A stretch of 64,000 bases of DNA from Tethya wilhelma (lineage: Eukaryota; Porifera; Demospongiae; Tethyida; Tethyidae): NCBI GenBank assembly GCA_964030475.1, contig CAXIPT010000002.1, forward strand, positions 11,586,948-11,650,947. Direction: 5' to 3'. Of the stretch, positions 11,906-30,344 are shown piece after piece; within the stretch, counting starts at the first letter, position 1; every line of letters starts with the position of its first letter. The notes under the pieces were generated by a model. It was not told where the DNA came from. It saw only the letters and a program-made list of their open reading frames with translations, and ran no database searches. The translations under genes and the position numbers were made by a program.

Positions 11906-13855
11906 ATGGAGAAGTGTGCCTTTTTTGTGAAGAAAAGAGGAAGACAGTGTCGTATGACTGTAGCCAAGGGAAGCATCTACTGTGGAGAACATCTAATATA
12001 CTCTGAGCAGTCTGTGAGTATAGGTACTTTGTGCCAGTGTACTTGAATCCATCACTATAATTTTAAAATCTATGATGATGTTAATATAATAGGCTACATC
12101 CTCAGCTAGGAAAAGGATCCCTTGTCCTCTCGATCCCTCACACAGCATTTATGAAGACAATCTTAAGAAGCATCTGAAGAAATGCAATGCTAGTCCCCAC
12201 AAGAAGCCACTGCCCTTTTGTTATTCTTCCAACATCAACTCCGGTCTTCTAGACTACCAGCCATCACCTGAAGAGTCACTCCCTCTCTCTTCCTTCCCAG
12301 AGGAAAAGATACAAGAGATAACACAGAGAGTGGAGCAAGCCTACCAAGGTAGGTACAGTTGATGTGTTTGGCTAGGCTCCCTTTTCAATTTTTCTAGAAT
12401 CTTGTTTTACAACACAGTCATATTATGATAGATAGATTGATTTTTTAATGTCACGCAAAGCAATGCATATGTGTATACTGTAGCATAGTATTAACACATA
12501 GATAGGCAAGCTCTGCTGTTAGTGGTATCACTGTTTGATTTGGTTGTCATGGTTTCGTCCACACAGACCATTTTGTTGAGCTCAAGATGCAAGTCTTAAG
12601 TCATCCAGCTCTTGATCAGGAACTCACTAATCCAATGAATGGACTGTCGGCTCTTAAACATCTGACACAGCAGTCCTCCATCCTTGGCCACCTGGAATCT
12701 CTCAGTCTCTTGACGTCGGACAACACCTGCTTTGTTGAATTTGGAGCAGGAAGAGGAAAACTGTCCGAGTGCATTCAAAAGTGTTTTGGTGAAACTCAAT
12801 CAAAAGTGTGTGCGAAACTAACAGCTGAAACTGATAAACATAATATTATGATTCAAGATGTAACTTTGGGTGGTGGTGAGGGAGAGACTGATCTTGAGCA
12901 TCACGATGAATGCACGCCTCCTGAGAAGCGTCCGAGATATGAGACGACAAAAACCAGTGCTTCCAATGTGCACTTTGTACTCATAGACAGAGCCAGCTGT
13001 CGAAGGAAGGTGGACGGCTCGAACAAAACTGCCAATCTCGAAGGAATTCACTACCACAGATTACTGATGGACATCGAACATCTCGATTTGAGCAAGGTTG
13101 AGTGTCTGCGTGATGCAAACGTTGAGAGTATTGTAGCTGTGAGCAAACATCTCTGTGGAGCAGCCACAGATCTCAGTCTTCGTTGCCTAGTCAACATGCT
13201 GAGCAGAAATCATAAATGTACGGAAGGAACAGGCAAAGAGCAGTCAAAACTGAAAGGTGTACTAGTAGCTCTCTGCTGTCATCACCGATGCAGTTGGGTT
13301 TCATTAGCTGGGAGAGAATTCTTTGAGAAGCTTGGATTTTCGTCCCTCGATTTCCATCTCGTGTGTCACATGAGCAGCTGGGCCGTGTGTGGTGTGAGAC
13401 CACCAGCAAAGAGAGACAATGAAACCACTCCCACAACAGACACCAAAGATGATGCAACCAACAGTGCAAGTCATACTTGCACAGAGAAACTTTTATCATT
13501 GAAGAAAGGCCACGAGATTGCATCAGTGTCTCCAAGTGGAGGGAAAATGACAGAGAATGCCACTAAGATTGAAACTGAAACTGTGTCTAAGTTTGAACCA
13601 CTGACCAATCAACATCACCTTAGTGTTGACACGAGTGAGTACACTAAAGAATCCAGTGAGGGTGGCTCAAAGAGATCAAGTAGGTGGGGTTATGTGGCTC
13701 ATCCAAACGAATCGATCGGACTCAAGTGTAAGAGATTGATTGACCTGGCTCGACTGTCTTACCTGAAGGAGAACGGTTTTGATGCACGTCTGGTGTACTA
13801 TGTTGAGCGAACTACATCACTAGAGAATGTGTTGCTAATTGCCATTCCTAAATGA
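11906..13855 (+). CDS. TRMT13: tRNA 2'-O-methyltransferase TRM13
   Basis: TRM13 methylates the 2'-OH of nucleotide 4 in the acceptor stem of certain tRNAs. Three exons (11906..12013, 12093..12348, 12567..13855) join in phase, 550 aa. The N-terminus has a CHHC-type zinc finger (CAFFVKKRGRQCRM then YCGEHL), followed by a second U11-48K-like CHHC element (CPLDPSHSIYEDNLKKHLKKC). The methyltransferase domain shows the SAM-binding CFVEFGAGRGKLSECI, then VAVSKHLCGAATDLSLRC and VALCCHHRCSWVSL, all hallmark TRM13 blocks. It ends with LKENGFDARLVYYVERTTSLENVLL. An acidic or low-complexity insert (about 300-390) is longer than usual. It shares a promoter with SRP72. Confidence 0.95.
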
Positions 13856-14203
13856 CATTCATGACCATGTTTACACCATGTGTGCATGTTTTAATTTTTA
13901 ACCCTTTTCGAGTTGGTCATACAAATTGCATTGTCAGCAACTCTGGAGGCTGAGTACAGCATGCTGTAGTAAACAAAAAAATACACTGGCTTCAAGGGAT
14001 GGTGTAAGATATCCTTGAGGCTAAAGAGAGTGACAAAGCTGTTCCAAAGACCAAGAGAAAGATGTACTACTGACTGAAAAATCTGCTTCAAACGGCAATA
14101 AAAATTTCTATCTGGACCGGTGGGCTACAACATTGACTGGTGAACAAAAGTGGGCGTGGCACTCAGTGATAGTGAACCCTTGCCTATCTTAACCTAGTGT
14201 ATC
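13856..14203. other. Spacer between TRMT13 and the NEK kinase gene
   Basis: 348 bp between two plus-strand genes. It must contain the TRMT13 3' UTR and the NEK promoter. AATAAA-like sequence occurs at about 14097, before a GGGCGTGGC box at 14151-14159; nothing else was recognised. Confidence 0.5.
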
Positions 14204-17200
14204 ATGAGTGTGTCAGCGAGTCCTCTCTCCTCTGCTGTCATCCAGCTGAGGCAGAGGAGTGACTCCAAGACCATGAGTGACAGTGAGTCGTTCACTGGTG
14301 GACCGAGCACAACAGAGCTCATCGAGATCTCCACACCTCCACTTGTTATCGTCTCATCAAGAGCTAAATCACCAGGGGCACTGGCCAGCTGTGTTAATCC
14401 AGGTGTTGCCGTGGTGAAGTATACTTACGAATCGACTACACTTGGAAAGTTGCTTCAATTGATCAGTGCTCAGTTGAAAGGGAGACTGGCACTGAGTGTT
14501 GCATTTGTGATGCACGGGCAGCCTGATTGCTTGAAGATATGCTCACAAAAGGTATCATTGCATCATGAAGGATAAAAAAATCCTTTGGCTTTCTTTAGTA
14601 GAAGTTGCAATAATAGTTAGCATGCCTCAAATCGATAGGTATTTGTGCATGTTGTTTGCATCATGGCCTCATTCCCAGGCTCTCTCTTCATGTGTGGCAG
14701 CATTCACACACTACATGCATTGTTCTAAATACATATGCACACATACACACACACACACATGCAGGCTGTGACAGTTGCTTCTCTCCGTGAAGACCGTGAA
14801 ATCAAGGAGTTTCTCTTGCACCTTGTCTCCACATTTCTCAACAAAGACAGCCAGTACGCTCGCATCGATATCCTCCACTGTCCAGTGGGTCAAGGCCAGG
14901 AGGGAGAGAAGCTGATACATGTCATGAAAGATCTCCTGAAAGTGCCCGTCACCTTTTCTAGTGACATTCTTGGGATGTATGTCTCTGAAGGAGAGCAGAG
15001 TGGAGTGCCTGATGAGAGTACCAGGTGTGTTTGCATGGAATTACACACTGCATGTGTTACTGTATGCCTCATTTATAGCTAGCTACTTGATATGCACTTG
15101 ATGTGTCATGTGTGTGCTATTCTATACTAAGTCTTATTTTCCTTGACGTTAATTGTTATGTTAATTCAAACTATGCACACTTGTACATTCTGTGTTACAG
15201 TTCAGTGAGAATAGGCACCCTGTACTTTGACCCTGAGCGCCTCAAGGAACAGTGGGATGGACAGGCGCAGCAAACCATAGCTCTGTTTGAAAAGATCCGT
15301 ACGGTAGGCAAGGGAGCTTATGGTGCAGCTGTCCTCTATAGGAAGAAGGACGATGACTCACTGGTCATTCTGAAGGAGATCAACATGATGGAGCTGACCA
15401 AGACCGAGAGAGCTTCGGCAATGAATGAGGTACATAAGGATAGGACAGAATAACTTTTGATCTGTATTAATTTATTGTATAGAATATAATATAGGCCATG
15501 TTTCTTTATATTCTTTCCTGTATGTGAGATTGAGCTGTATATACCTGTAGCATGGGATGAGTATCAGGGTAGCATACTGGATGTGATTTTATTCACTGCA
15601 TGTTGTTTGCTGTATGTATGTATGAGATGCCCATGTGGTGTGCAGGTCCAGATCCTAAGCATGCTGGATCATCCACACATTGTCTCCTACTATGACAACT
15701 TTGAGGAGGATGGAGTGTTAATGATAGAGATGGAGTATGCTGATGGAGGGTGAGCCACTGTCACTGTATCATGTCACACATTATCTAACCTTAGTCTCAC
15801 TATAGCCATTTAGAGAGCTAGTATCTGAAGTCCATTTGGTTTGAGAATGCCTCTAGAAAAAAGTGAATAACTTAAATATCCAAAAATCCATGCACCATTG
15901 GAAAGCGCTCATTCTCCCATTCTTTTGTTTGCTTTTCCAGCTCCCTATGCCTTACCAGTCAAAAGTTAGCTTTTTTCCCCATAAGAAATTAAAAGTATTG
16001 CATGAATCTCATTTTTTCACTTCTGGCGGCATTCTCAAACCAGATGGACTTTAGTTCTAGCAGGACTAGTGCAACAATCCATAATAAATATCTGTGCAAT
16101 GTATAAGTGCACAGCAATATGTAGCCCATTGTATGAAATCTCTGACTGTATTGTAGGACATTGGCTCAGTTTCTACGCCAACAGACCAAGCCCCTCGGTG
16201 AGCAGGAGATTCTGGGAATGTTCTCTCAAATGGTGGATGCTCTGAGATATCTCCACGACCACAATATCCTGCACAGGTGAGAATAACCTTTGCAAGATCA
16301 GAACTTGCAACACTCACAAATTACATTGCTTGCATGTCATGATTGTAGGGACTTGAAGACAGCCAATGTGTTTCTCACAAAGGAGGGCAACGTTAAACTG
16401 GGTGATTTTGGTATCTCTAAGGTTCTCACTGCAACCAACCAGGAGGCTAACACTGTGCTGGGAACACCTTACTACATCTCTCCTGAAATAGTAAGTCATT
16501 GGTTGAAGTTACATGCTCTAAAGTATGTAAATTCTGTGCATACAATTGTGTACAATATCAGATTCTCTGCAATTTCTGTCAGTTTGAACCTCACTACTTA
16601 TATAGTGTGAAGGTAAAACCTACAATGCCAAAAGTGATATCTGGGCTCTGGGATGCATCCTCTATGAGATGGCCTGCCTCCAGAGGACATTTGAAGGAAC
16701 CAACCTTCCTGCTGTCATCCATAAGATTGTTCAAGTCAGTGGAAGTTTTTTAAAACAAAATCTCGTATAATTATATTAATGTTGATTCATTGAGGAAACT
16801 GGATCTTGTGCATAAATGTATCAAATGATTGTATTCTATTATCAGGTATCCTTTCAACCAGTAAAAGGAGACTACTCTGAAGGATTCAAACAGTTGGTGA
16901 GTGGAGAAATACACTATAGAATGGTGCAACAATAAAGCAAATTGAAAAGTGCACTCTCTGTTTTCCTCTTGACCAGGTTATTGATATGCTCCAGAAGGAT
17001 TCTACCATTCGTCCAAGTGCTGTTGAATTATACACGACCAGACTGCCACCATTACTGATCCAGGAAGAGGAAGACCCTGCTATCTCACAAGATGATGAAC
17101 CTGTAGACCAAACAAAGACAAAGTAAGCAAAAAAACCCAAAAAAACTCCAAAATAATAATGCATCCATATTTTTTGCCCTTCTTTTAGGTCTTTTCTGTA

Positions 17201-20200
17201 CTACATTGATGGCCAGTCATTCCTTCTCAAGCCCGTCCCCACTCCTATCAAACCTCTCATTGATCATGTGAGCAAGCACCACATTCATGTGACCATGCAT
17301 GCAGTCTTGATGTCACTAAACACATGCGCACAATCTTAGGTGGCAGTAGGTTTCTCTCATCTTGTTGCTGTAACCTACGAACAGACTGTGTTCAGCTGGG
17401 GGGAGGGGAGTCACGGCCAGCTGGGTCATGGAGACAAGCTCTCACGGAGTTCTCCTCAGTTGGTGGAAGCACTCAAAGGAAAGACAATCACTCGGTAGGT
17501 CACAATCGTGAAGGCTAACTAGTTTCGATTCTAAGGTTCCAATCTCGATCCCAATTCACCCAGCTTTTGTTGGTATCTGAATAGATTTAGATGGAGTACT
17601 TATTGTCATGTACACATTATACTTATGCACACACACACACATACACACACACAAATAGTGCCGAATGTGGTGGAGAATTCACCGTCTTTCTCACTGATAA
17701 TGGCATCACCATGTCTTGTGGGCGTGGCGACAAGGGAGCACTCGGACACCACGACTCAAACAAGGAGGACTGTTTGAGACCACGCCTACTGGAAGACCTC
17801 CTGACAGTCGATGTTGTGGGTGTGTCCTGTGGAGAATCACACGTTGCTGCTCTCACGTCTGATGGGAAGGTGTTTGCCTGGGGCAATGGAGAGAATGGGA
17901 GATTGGGGACAGGGAGTGAAACCATGTGGTAAGCAGTGTACATACATGTACATATACCGTATAGCGGGAAATTTTCGTGGGGGGAAATTTTTGCATTTTT
18001 GTCTTGAATAGAAATTCATGGGAAAAATTTTCATGGATTGCGTCTCAACATTACGTGACGACCACATACCTTACAAATTTCGTGGGGGAAAATTTTCGTG
18101 GAAAGCTGCCAAACCGCGAAATTCGCAAAAATTTTCCCCCACAAAAATTTCCCGCTATACGGTATACGTTTTTTACTATGCATATAAACTTGACATGAAT
18201 CAAGGATTGAAAATATTCTGTAGTGTAATATTGTTGGTGGGCAGGAGGGGGTGTATTTACGGAGGTTCTCTTGATTTATTGTCCTCATTTCTCTCACCCC
18301 TCACAGTGTCACACCTACACCCATCACCATTCGTAGTGCCGGTGGAATGAGTGAAGTGATCTCTAATGTGTGTTGTGGAATGGACGGCACCATGTTCCTC
18401 ACGGACATGGGGAGACCCTTTGCCTGTGGAAAGTAAGAGAGCTGCAATACTAATTGGGTGATATGCCTTTTGTGGGCAGAACAAGTAGCCTTGAACCAGG
18501 CTCTCTCCCACTATTTTTTTCCCACACAAAAATTATTATTCACATGCTTTCGTGTGTGGGGAAAAAAATTAGCAGGAGAGAGTCTGATTTGAAGCTACAG
18601 AACAAGGTCATCTAGCTAGAGCCTAAATTCTTCTTTGCTGAGAAAGAGAGTGCATGAAATAAAAGGAGGTTTTAGCTAAACAATATTATAGTCTCCAACA
18701 GAACGTATGAACTGAGTAAGGTATTGAATTTTTATCTCACTGTCTTCCAGTAACCAGTACAACAAGCTTGGCTTGAATCAACGCGAGACCTTCATTGGAA
18801 ACATGAGACGAATATTGAGCAAGACTCAGCTCCAAGTGTCCCAGAAGCTCCTTCCCACTCCCATCAAGGAGATGGGTAAACACCGTGTCGTGGACATGTC
18901 ACTGGGTCCCACTCATTCCTGCATTGTTGTGGAATCAGGAAAGGTTGGGAAATTAGTTAACCCACCATTTTATCGGCCGATTGAATCTAATATATCTGTT
19001 CTGTCTTGTTTCTTGATTGGTTCTTTGTAGGTTTTTACTTTTGGTAGAAATTTTGAAGGGCAGCTGTGTGCTGGTAATCTTACCAACAAGAACACCCCTG
19101 TGGTTGTCAAAGCACTCACCACTAAACCTATGGTAAGTTTTTTGTATTTCTTTGATCAGAACATTCACTTTGTAATCCCTCTATCTGTCAATATGGAAAG
19201 TGTTGCTTATTATCATGAACTACAATTCAATTTCCCTTATGTAAAGAGCTAGTGTAATAGGTAAACTTTAAGCTCACATACAATGCACACACACATACAC
19301 ACAGACTGTGATATGCAGTGAGCTCTCGACAATTGTAGGCACTGAAGACAGTTCGTTCCTTGTCTGGGGTTCACGACCCATCATCACCTCCCCCCTCTCA
19401 ACTCTCCTCTCAGCAACCACCACCCCTACCCCCTCAACCCAGAGTGACCCCCAGATAAAGCCTCACAATGGCAGCACACCTGCAATCACTCGAAATCGAA
19501 CCCAAAGTTTGAATCGAATCGACAGTGATGTGTTTGAGCCACCCACAGCTGAGTCTCTCTCCCCTTCCTTCTTGATTGGTGAGACATCAACACAAAGTGT
19601 CGACAGTGGTCATCTGGCATCCAATGAAGCTACTCCTGAGAAGAAGCCTTCATCCAATGAGAGCCTAAGTACGAGGATGTCCCCATCTTATGAGTCAATT
19701 ATCCCAAAGACTAACAGTGGTAGTGTGAGTGGTGCCATTGTTGCTAACAGTCGAGAGAAGATTAACATCACGAGGCATTCTAGTTTGAATCTGACCGATA
19801 CACCTCACACAATGTACCCTTGCTCAAACTCCAGTGAGTATCTGAGCACTCTCAAGAGCCATCTTCAGGTGAACATGGTGCCAGAGAAAGGCGGCCACTC
19901 TCGTCAGCGCGAGGCCTCACTCTCATCCCAGAAGGAGCCTCTTAGAATGCACAAGCGCAGTCACACAATGAGCAACAATGACATGACTGTCGTTCAAGAC
20001 GGAATTATCCTCAGACCGAGTCCCATCAACTTGGTGGGACAGTCTGGTTTGCTCTCCAGTCTCTCGGCACAAGGACTCATCAACCCCAAGTTGGAGTGTG
20101 TTAGGTATTTTGGCTGTAATGTGTTTATGTTGATTGAGGCACAAGTACTCGAGGAAGATAGAGATGAACGGACAGCTTCTGTTGGGACCAAACAACTGAA

Positions 20201-22888
20201 GTTCAGTAAGAAATTGACTGAGAGAAGAGCTCCCTTTGGAAGGTCAGTTTAAACTCTTACTGTTGCTATAGTGATAACATTATTATAATGATGTTGTTAA
20301 TGTTATGCAGGCGAAAGGCATTGAGTCCACACTCTCCAGAATTCTCTCCTCCTGATCCAGCAGACTTGCAGCCATCTGATTCTGCCAATTTCAAGCGGAC
20401 ATTTTCAAACTCAACTTCATCTTATTCTCAGGCTGCTACGAATTCTAAACCTCCAGCACCTGTCACAGAACATGCTGCAAATCCTCCAAGAGATCTTACA
20501 GATACTTCACTCACAGATGAATCACAGGTATACATATCTATGTATGTACACTTAGTTGGCCTAATGGATCTGTACTGATTAGAAGCCAGAAGCTATAATT
20601 ATATGCATGGATGTTCATGTATATACTCAAGTTATATCCATTAAGTGTTGTATGTATAATATGATATATTATAGGGGCTTAAAATGGTTTTATTATACTT
20701 ACATTATATTTTTAGGTTCCAACTTGGTTAAAGGATGAAATAGACATTGCATCAGTTGATGCTTCACAGCCAGTCATAGTTGGAAGAGGCAGTGTCACAG
20801 GTATTAGCATAGAAACTGCAGTGCTACCCACTTCAAGCCCAAGAACTGATTCAATACCAGCAGAAATCCCACCAAGGATGTTTGCAGCAACACCCACACC
20901 TGAGCAGGTCACCAAAACACCGCTTGTTCTCACAGAAGGAGAGCGTGAAGGTGATGTGAAGAAAGAAGCTGATTCCAGACAAACTCATCCAGATCCCAAG
21001 CTGTCAGCTTCTAGCAATAAAGGCAAGAGTCAAACTTTGAAGGTGAGCAACAGAAGAGCGAGTGAGAGTGCTGAGAAGAAACAGTCTGATTTGAAGTCAA
21101 GCTCTTCGAAAGTGAAGCTACCACAACAACCGATTCGAATTCCAAAGAGATTGTCGAATGCATCCTCAACCAGCTCCATTGCAGCTGGTCATCGCAGCAG
21201 TAAACAGACTGGAGGTGGTGGGAAGATAAATCGTGAACCAGCGAAGCCAAGTCCCCTAAATATGAAAAAAGCTCAAAGTAATATCGACGTGTCGGCATAT
21301 TCCCAAAAACCCAAACACAACCTGCCTAAACAACAGTCTCAACCAAAAATGAGAATTGCAGCAGCTGCCAAGAACACGTCAAAACTCTCAAACCATCCAT
21401 CATCTTCTCGTAAAGGATTGCAAGATGACGCAACGAAATCTCCCTCAAAACTCTCAGCCAGCATGGACAGTGGTAGCAGCCATGGCAGAGCTCAGAGCAG
21501 TCGTGTCGTAAAGAAGAGAGATGAAAGTACTAGTAGCCTTGGATCTCCTCCTCCGAGTTTGAGTGGAACTGAGTTGGAACAGGATTCTGCAGAGAGTGGG
21601 GTAGAGACTCTCTCCCCTCCACACGATCACCTGTCACTGTCTGGGGACATGGAAGGAGAGGTATAGCACTGTATGTGGTAAATAGTATGCCATGCATGCA
21701 TCATATGTAGCTATTGAGTCAATGCAATGTGCATAATGATATCCTCCGTGTAGTTATTCTGCATGCATAATATTGTCTCATATCAATACTGTACTGTACG
21801 TGACTGCAGGCATTTGGACTCGGGGAACAAGACAAGAAAAGGTATGTTTCTGCATTCATTGCAGTCTGTGTGGAATTTGATTTTATCTACCCAATATCTG
21901 TTCATCTGTTCAGACTGGCAAACAAGACTGGACATGCGATTCTAGTGACCAGCAAATCACCATACGTAACTAACCTATTGCTACATCTTGCATGACATTG
22001 TGCAATTGCATGCTTCCAGTTCATCCCTTTCAATTGTCTCCTGACAGGACTCGTCTTCTAAACCAGGACAGAAGTTAGCCAGGGGCCGTGGGTCAGCTGG
22101 CAAGGGAGGGAGACAGACGAAACTGGAGCTTGAAGAAAAACTTCAGTCAGAGCTGGATAAAGTTAGGGAGGACCAAAAACGAGTATGTGTGTGCATTTCT
22201 TCCTGCTGTGTGTAGGAAGTAGTGGAAGGGAATCTATAAATTTCTCTTTGATAGACTAGGCTTATGTTTTGCATGTCTCTACTTTGTATTTTACAGACGG
22301 AGACTGAGTTGATTGAGAGTCATCAGAAGCAACAACGTGAGTTGGAAGAGAGAGCCAAGGAGCAAGAGAAGTTGTCCAAAGAGAAGGAGGAGTTGTTACA
22401 AGGAGAGATTGAACGACTGAAGACTGAACTAGAAAAAGTAATTATCCATTGAGCTGTAGTAGTTACCTCCTTCTTCTTGGCACCTGGCCAAGAAGTAATA
22501 CTAGACTGCACTGGAATAGAATGTTCTAGCGTTGCTTATATTCATGGTTTTACTAAATTACTGGTGTATGTATCCTGCAGCAAAACAACACACTTCAAGA
22601 GAACATGGAAATGATGAAATCACTCCAGAAGAAGGTTGAGCAACTCAATCCTGACAAAGAGGAGGGACAAGAATCAAGTTCACCTTCACTGCGGAGAGCC
22701 TTCCGGGTTAGTGATCCTATACAGCTAAGATTGACAATGTCATACAGTACATTACTCTATGGTGTTTTCAGCTCAGTGTGTTTTGACATTGTACACTACA
22801 GCGTCGTGGTAACCGCTCAGCTAGATCTGAGAATCGTAGCACTGGTAATGGAGGAAAAGTGAAGAGCTCCTTTTGTGTACTCTCGTGA
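14204..22888 (+). CDS. NEK8/NEK9-like kinase with DUF4347-like head, RCC1 repeats, coiled coil and CaaX end
   Basis: A 22-exon gene: 14204..14551, 14765..15024, 15201..15429, 15646..15749, 16157..16276, 16349..16490, 16606..16734, 16846..16896, 16977..17122, 17189..17267, 17340..17494, 17659..17928, 18307..18432, 18751..18943, 19031..19132, 19305..20242, 20311..20527, 20716..21660, 22048..22182, 22297..22437, 22581..22706, 22802..22888. All phases agree (5043 nt, 1680 aa). Residues ~65-220 resemble DUF4347, with FVMHGQPD (H104) and RIDILHCP (C155). The kinase (~232-500) has GKGAYG, VILK, HRDLKTAN and DFGISK. RCC1 repeats (~537-845) include [15 protein letters not shown] and [15 protein letters not shown] long Ser/Thr/Pro-rich linker, a coiled coil (~1540-1640) and a basic end closing in CVLS follow. 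NEK8 and NEK9 act at cilia and mitotic centrosomes; this one might be membrane-tethered. Confidence 0.9.
15828..16051. mobile_element. MITE-like element with 24-bp terminal inverted repeats in a NEK intron
   Basis: Left end 15828-15851 (AAGTCCATTTGGTTTGAGAA and 4 more bases) and right end 16028-16051 are inverted repeats differing at one of 24 positions. The 224-bp body has no coding capacity. The structure fits a non-autonomous DNA transposon in the intron between exons 4 and 5. Confidence 0.8.
17955..18164. mobile_element. MITE with TACCGTATAGCGGGAAA ends in a NEK intron
   Basis: A 210-bp element whose ends are inverted repeats starting TACCGTATAGCGGG; the inner sequence is rich in internally repeated AAATTTTCGTGGGGG-like blocks. 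It is flanked by TA and has no ORF. Its outer terminus resembles that of the element at 63058-63275, suggesting one superfamily. Confidence 0.8.
18477..18610. repeat. Foldback (imperfect inverted repeat) in a NEK intron
   Basis: Arms around 18490-18528 and 18548-18590 (TTGAACCAGGCTCTCTCCCA against its imperfect complement) can form a long hairpin with a short loop. It looks like a decayed foldback element; no target duplication was identified. Confidence 0.55.
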
Positions 22889-23316
22889 CTTTCTGCCATG
22901 ATCAGTGGTGGTTTTAATTGTGTGTGTATGTATTTGTGCAATATCCCTCAGATCACTTATTTTTTATGATTAATATTCTGTGCATGCAGGTACATTATTA
23001 AATGTCAATTTGTCAATTTTCTACACGTATATAATTATATATTACTAGAAATAAAATTCATTCTATTTATTAATTTATTGATAATGGTTGATAAAACAAT
23101 ATAATTATATTGGCGTGGCAAAAAAAATTTCCTCAAATGCATGCATAACTTCTATTCTATTTCCTTTTCAGTTAGCCAATTAACCACAGCCTAATACTTT
23201 TACAAGACATGTATTCAGCAATAGATAGCAGCAAGAGTGCTTTAAATAAAAAACAAAACAGTATATATAACAATAGATGTATAATAATAGTTCTCCTATG
23301 AGAGAGGCCGTATGGT
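22889..23316. other. Convergent 3' spacer NEK / TXNL1
   Basis: 428 bp, AT-rich. AATAAA at 23050-23055 (+) is a candidate poly(A) signal for the NEK gene, and TTTATT motifs just beyond could serve TXNL1 on the minus strand. No gene seen. Confidence 0.6.
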
Positions 23317-23644
23317 CTAAGAGTGTTTTTCTCCCTTCTCTCCAGACACTCTCTTAAACTCCGCCATGTTTGTTTGGTTGAGGGGAGATCCAAACAGGCC
23401 AATGTGATGAATCACTGTTGTCTCCTCGCCCCCTTGGTTGTCTTTGACAAAAATCTGTGAAGAAATGCAACTATTCAACAACAACGCTCTATTTTGAACA
23501 TTTAGAGTAATTTTTCTCTTAGTAACTTTTGTTGAGGCTGAGATCTTACCGTAAGATTCTGTACATTCTGGTATTTGACAAACTGCAATTTGATGAGTGA
23601 CTCTTCCCCGATGTCATCTTCCGTCAAACTACAGTAGAAGATGG

Positions 23645-23690
<46 letters not shown>

Positions 23691-24928
23691 ATATGGATGT
23701 GTGTGTGGGGATATCACAACACTTACTCAAACTCTTGAACTGGTTTCCCCTGCTCTGCAGCATCAAAGTCTAATGTCTTAGGTTGGTTGATGAATAACTT
23801 GACAGTTTTTGGAGCATGACCTGCAATCAATGTAGACATGTGCACACAACTTGAACAGTAACTAGTTGACTGTATACACAAACAGATAGCGTAAGAAGTG
23901 TTGTTGGTAGAAGAATAAAGAAATGGTGTATTGTATGTACTTTTTCTATATATCCATGTATCTATAGAGAGCAAACCATAATATTGCAATGACAGACAGT
24001 TTCTTTAGAAACAGGTGTTGCTTGACTGCAAATAGTTAATTTGCTTGCACCACAAAAAAAGCCATCTTTATATCTTTACTTACCATCTCTGGGTCCCACC
24101 AGCTGCAGCGAATGTAGTTTGACTGGTTGTTGAAATTCCATCATCATGATGAGCTGCTCGTCGCAGTCGCTCTCCAGATACCTCTTACTTGAGGTGCCTC
24201 CCTCAATGGCGCCAAGAAAAGGATGATCAGAGCTGTCGTTGAGACACTCGGAACGTGTCTTGTCGATCAAACCGAGAAGACTGACCTGGAGGCGGAAGGG
24301 GAAGGGAGAACCACACATTTGTGAAAAGCTAAATCTGAGAGATTGGTTGTGACATAAGAAGCCAATGACATATTGAGGAGGGGAAAAAAGTATTATTCCA
24401 GTAATATTATAACATGACCTGATATAATAGAAAAAATGAATTAGTACAAGAATATAGGCAGCCTCATTTCAAAGTCATCTATTTTATTGAGAAATGAGGG
24501 AGAAAAGAACATAGAATGAGACTGAGAAATGGAAATTAAAAATTAACCTAACCCACCTGTCCCTTAACTGAAACTTTGCTACTGGTAGTATTGATAGGAG
24601 CGGTATCAGCTTCACTGATATTCTGAATGATGCCCGCCTCTAGACCTCCAGGATCAATACCACGAACCTGACACACATATTTACACAATAAGTTATATAA
24701 ACAATGGACAGGAAACTGAAAATATATAGAATGGATCTGACACAATTTGCATACCGTGTGTAGTATTTCTTTCTTCCTGAAAAAGATGAATGTTGGCATT
24801 GTGGAGACATCATACCGCCTTGCTGTGTTCTGTTATTGTAGAACTGATATGAATCCTTTTTCTCACACGTACACACACAGACATACAAACCTTACCGAAC
24901 ATATATCGGTGTTTAGTTTGAAGAAGAG

Positions 24929-30344
<5,416 letters not shown>

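Noticed and set aside
17535..17560. GGTTCCAATCTCGATCC as a possible tRNA T arm
   Set aside because: It does not fit the TTCRANT loop, and no acceptor stem or anticodon arm was found.
18031..18350. Open frames across the MITE at 17955-18164
   Set aside because: Overlapping frames on both strands arise from the palindromic element and are not conserved coding sequence.
19319..19330. Alternative acceptor ATGCAG at 19313-19318 for NEK exon 16
   Set aside because: It opens with an in-frame TGA. The upstream CACAG acceptor (exon start 19305) keeps the frame.
21810..21841. Candidate 32-nt NEK exon flanked by AG and GT
   Set aside because: Including it puts the next exon in a frame with an early stop, while skipping it keeps phase 0 and the coiled-coil frame.
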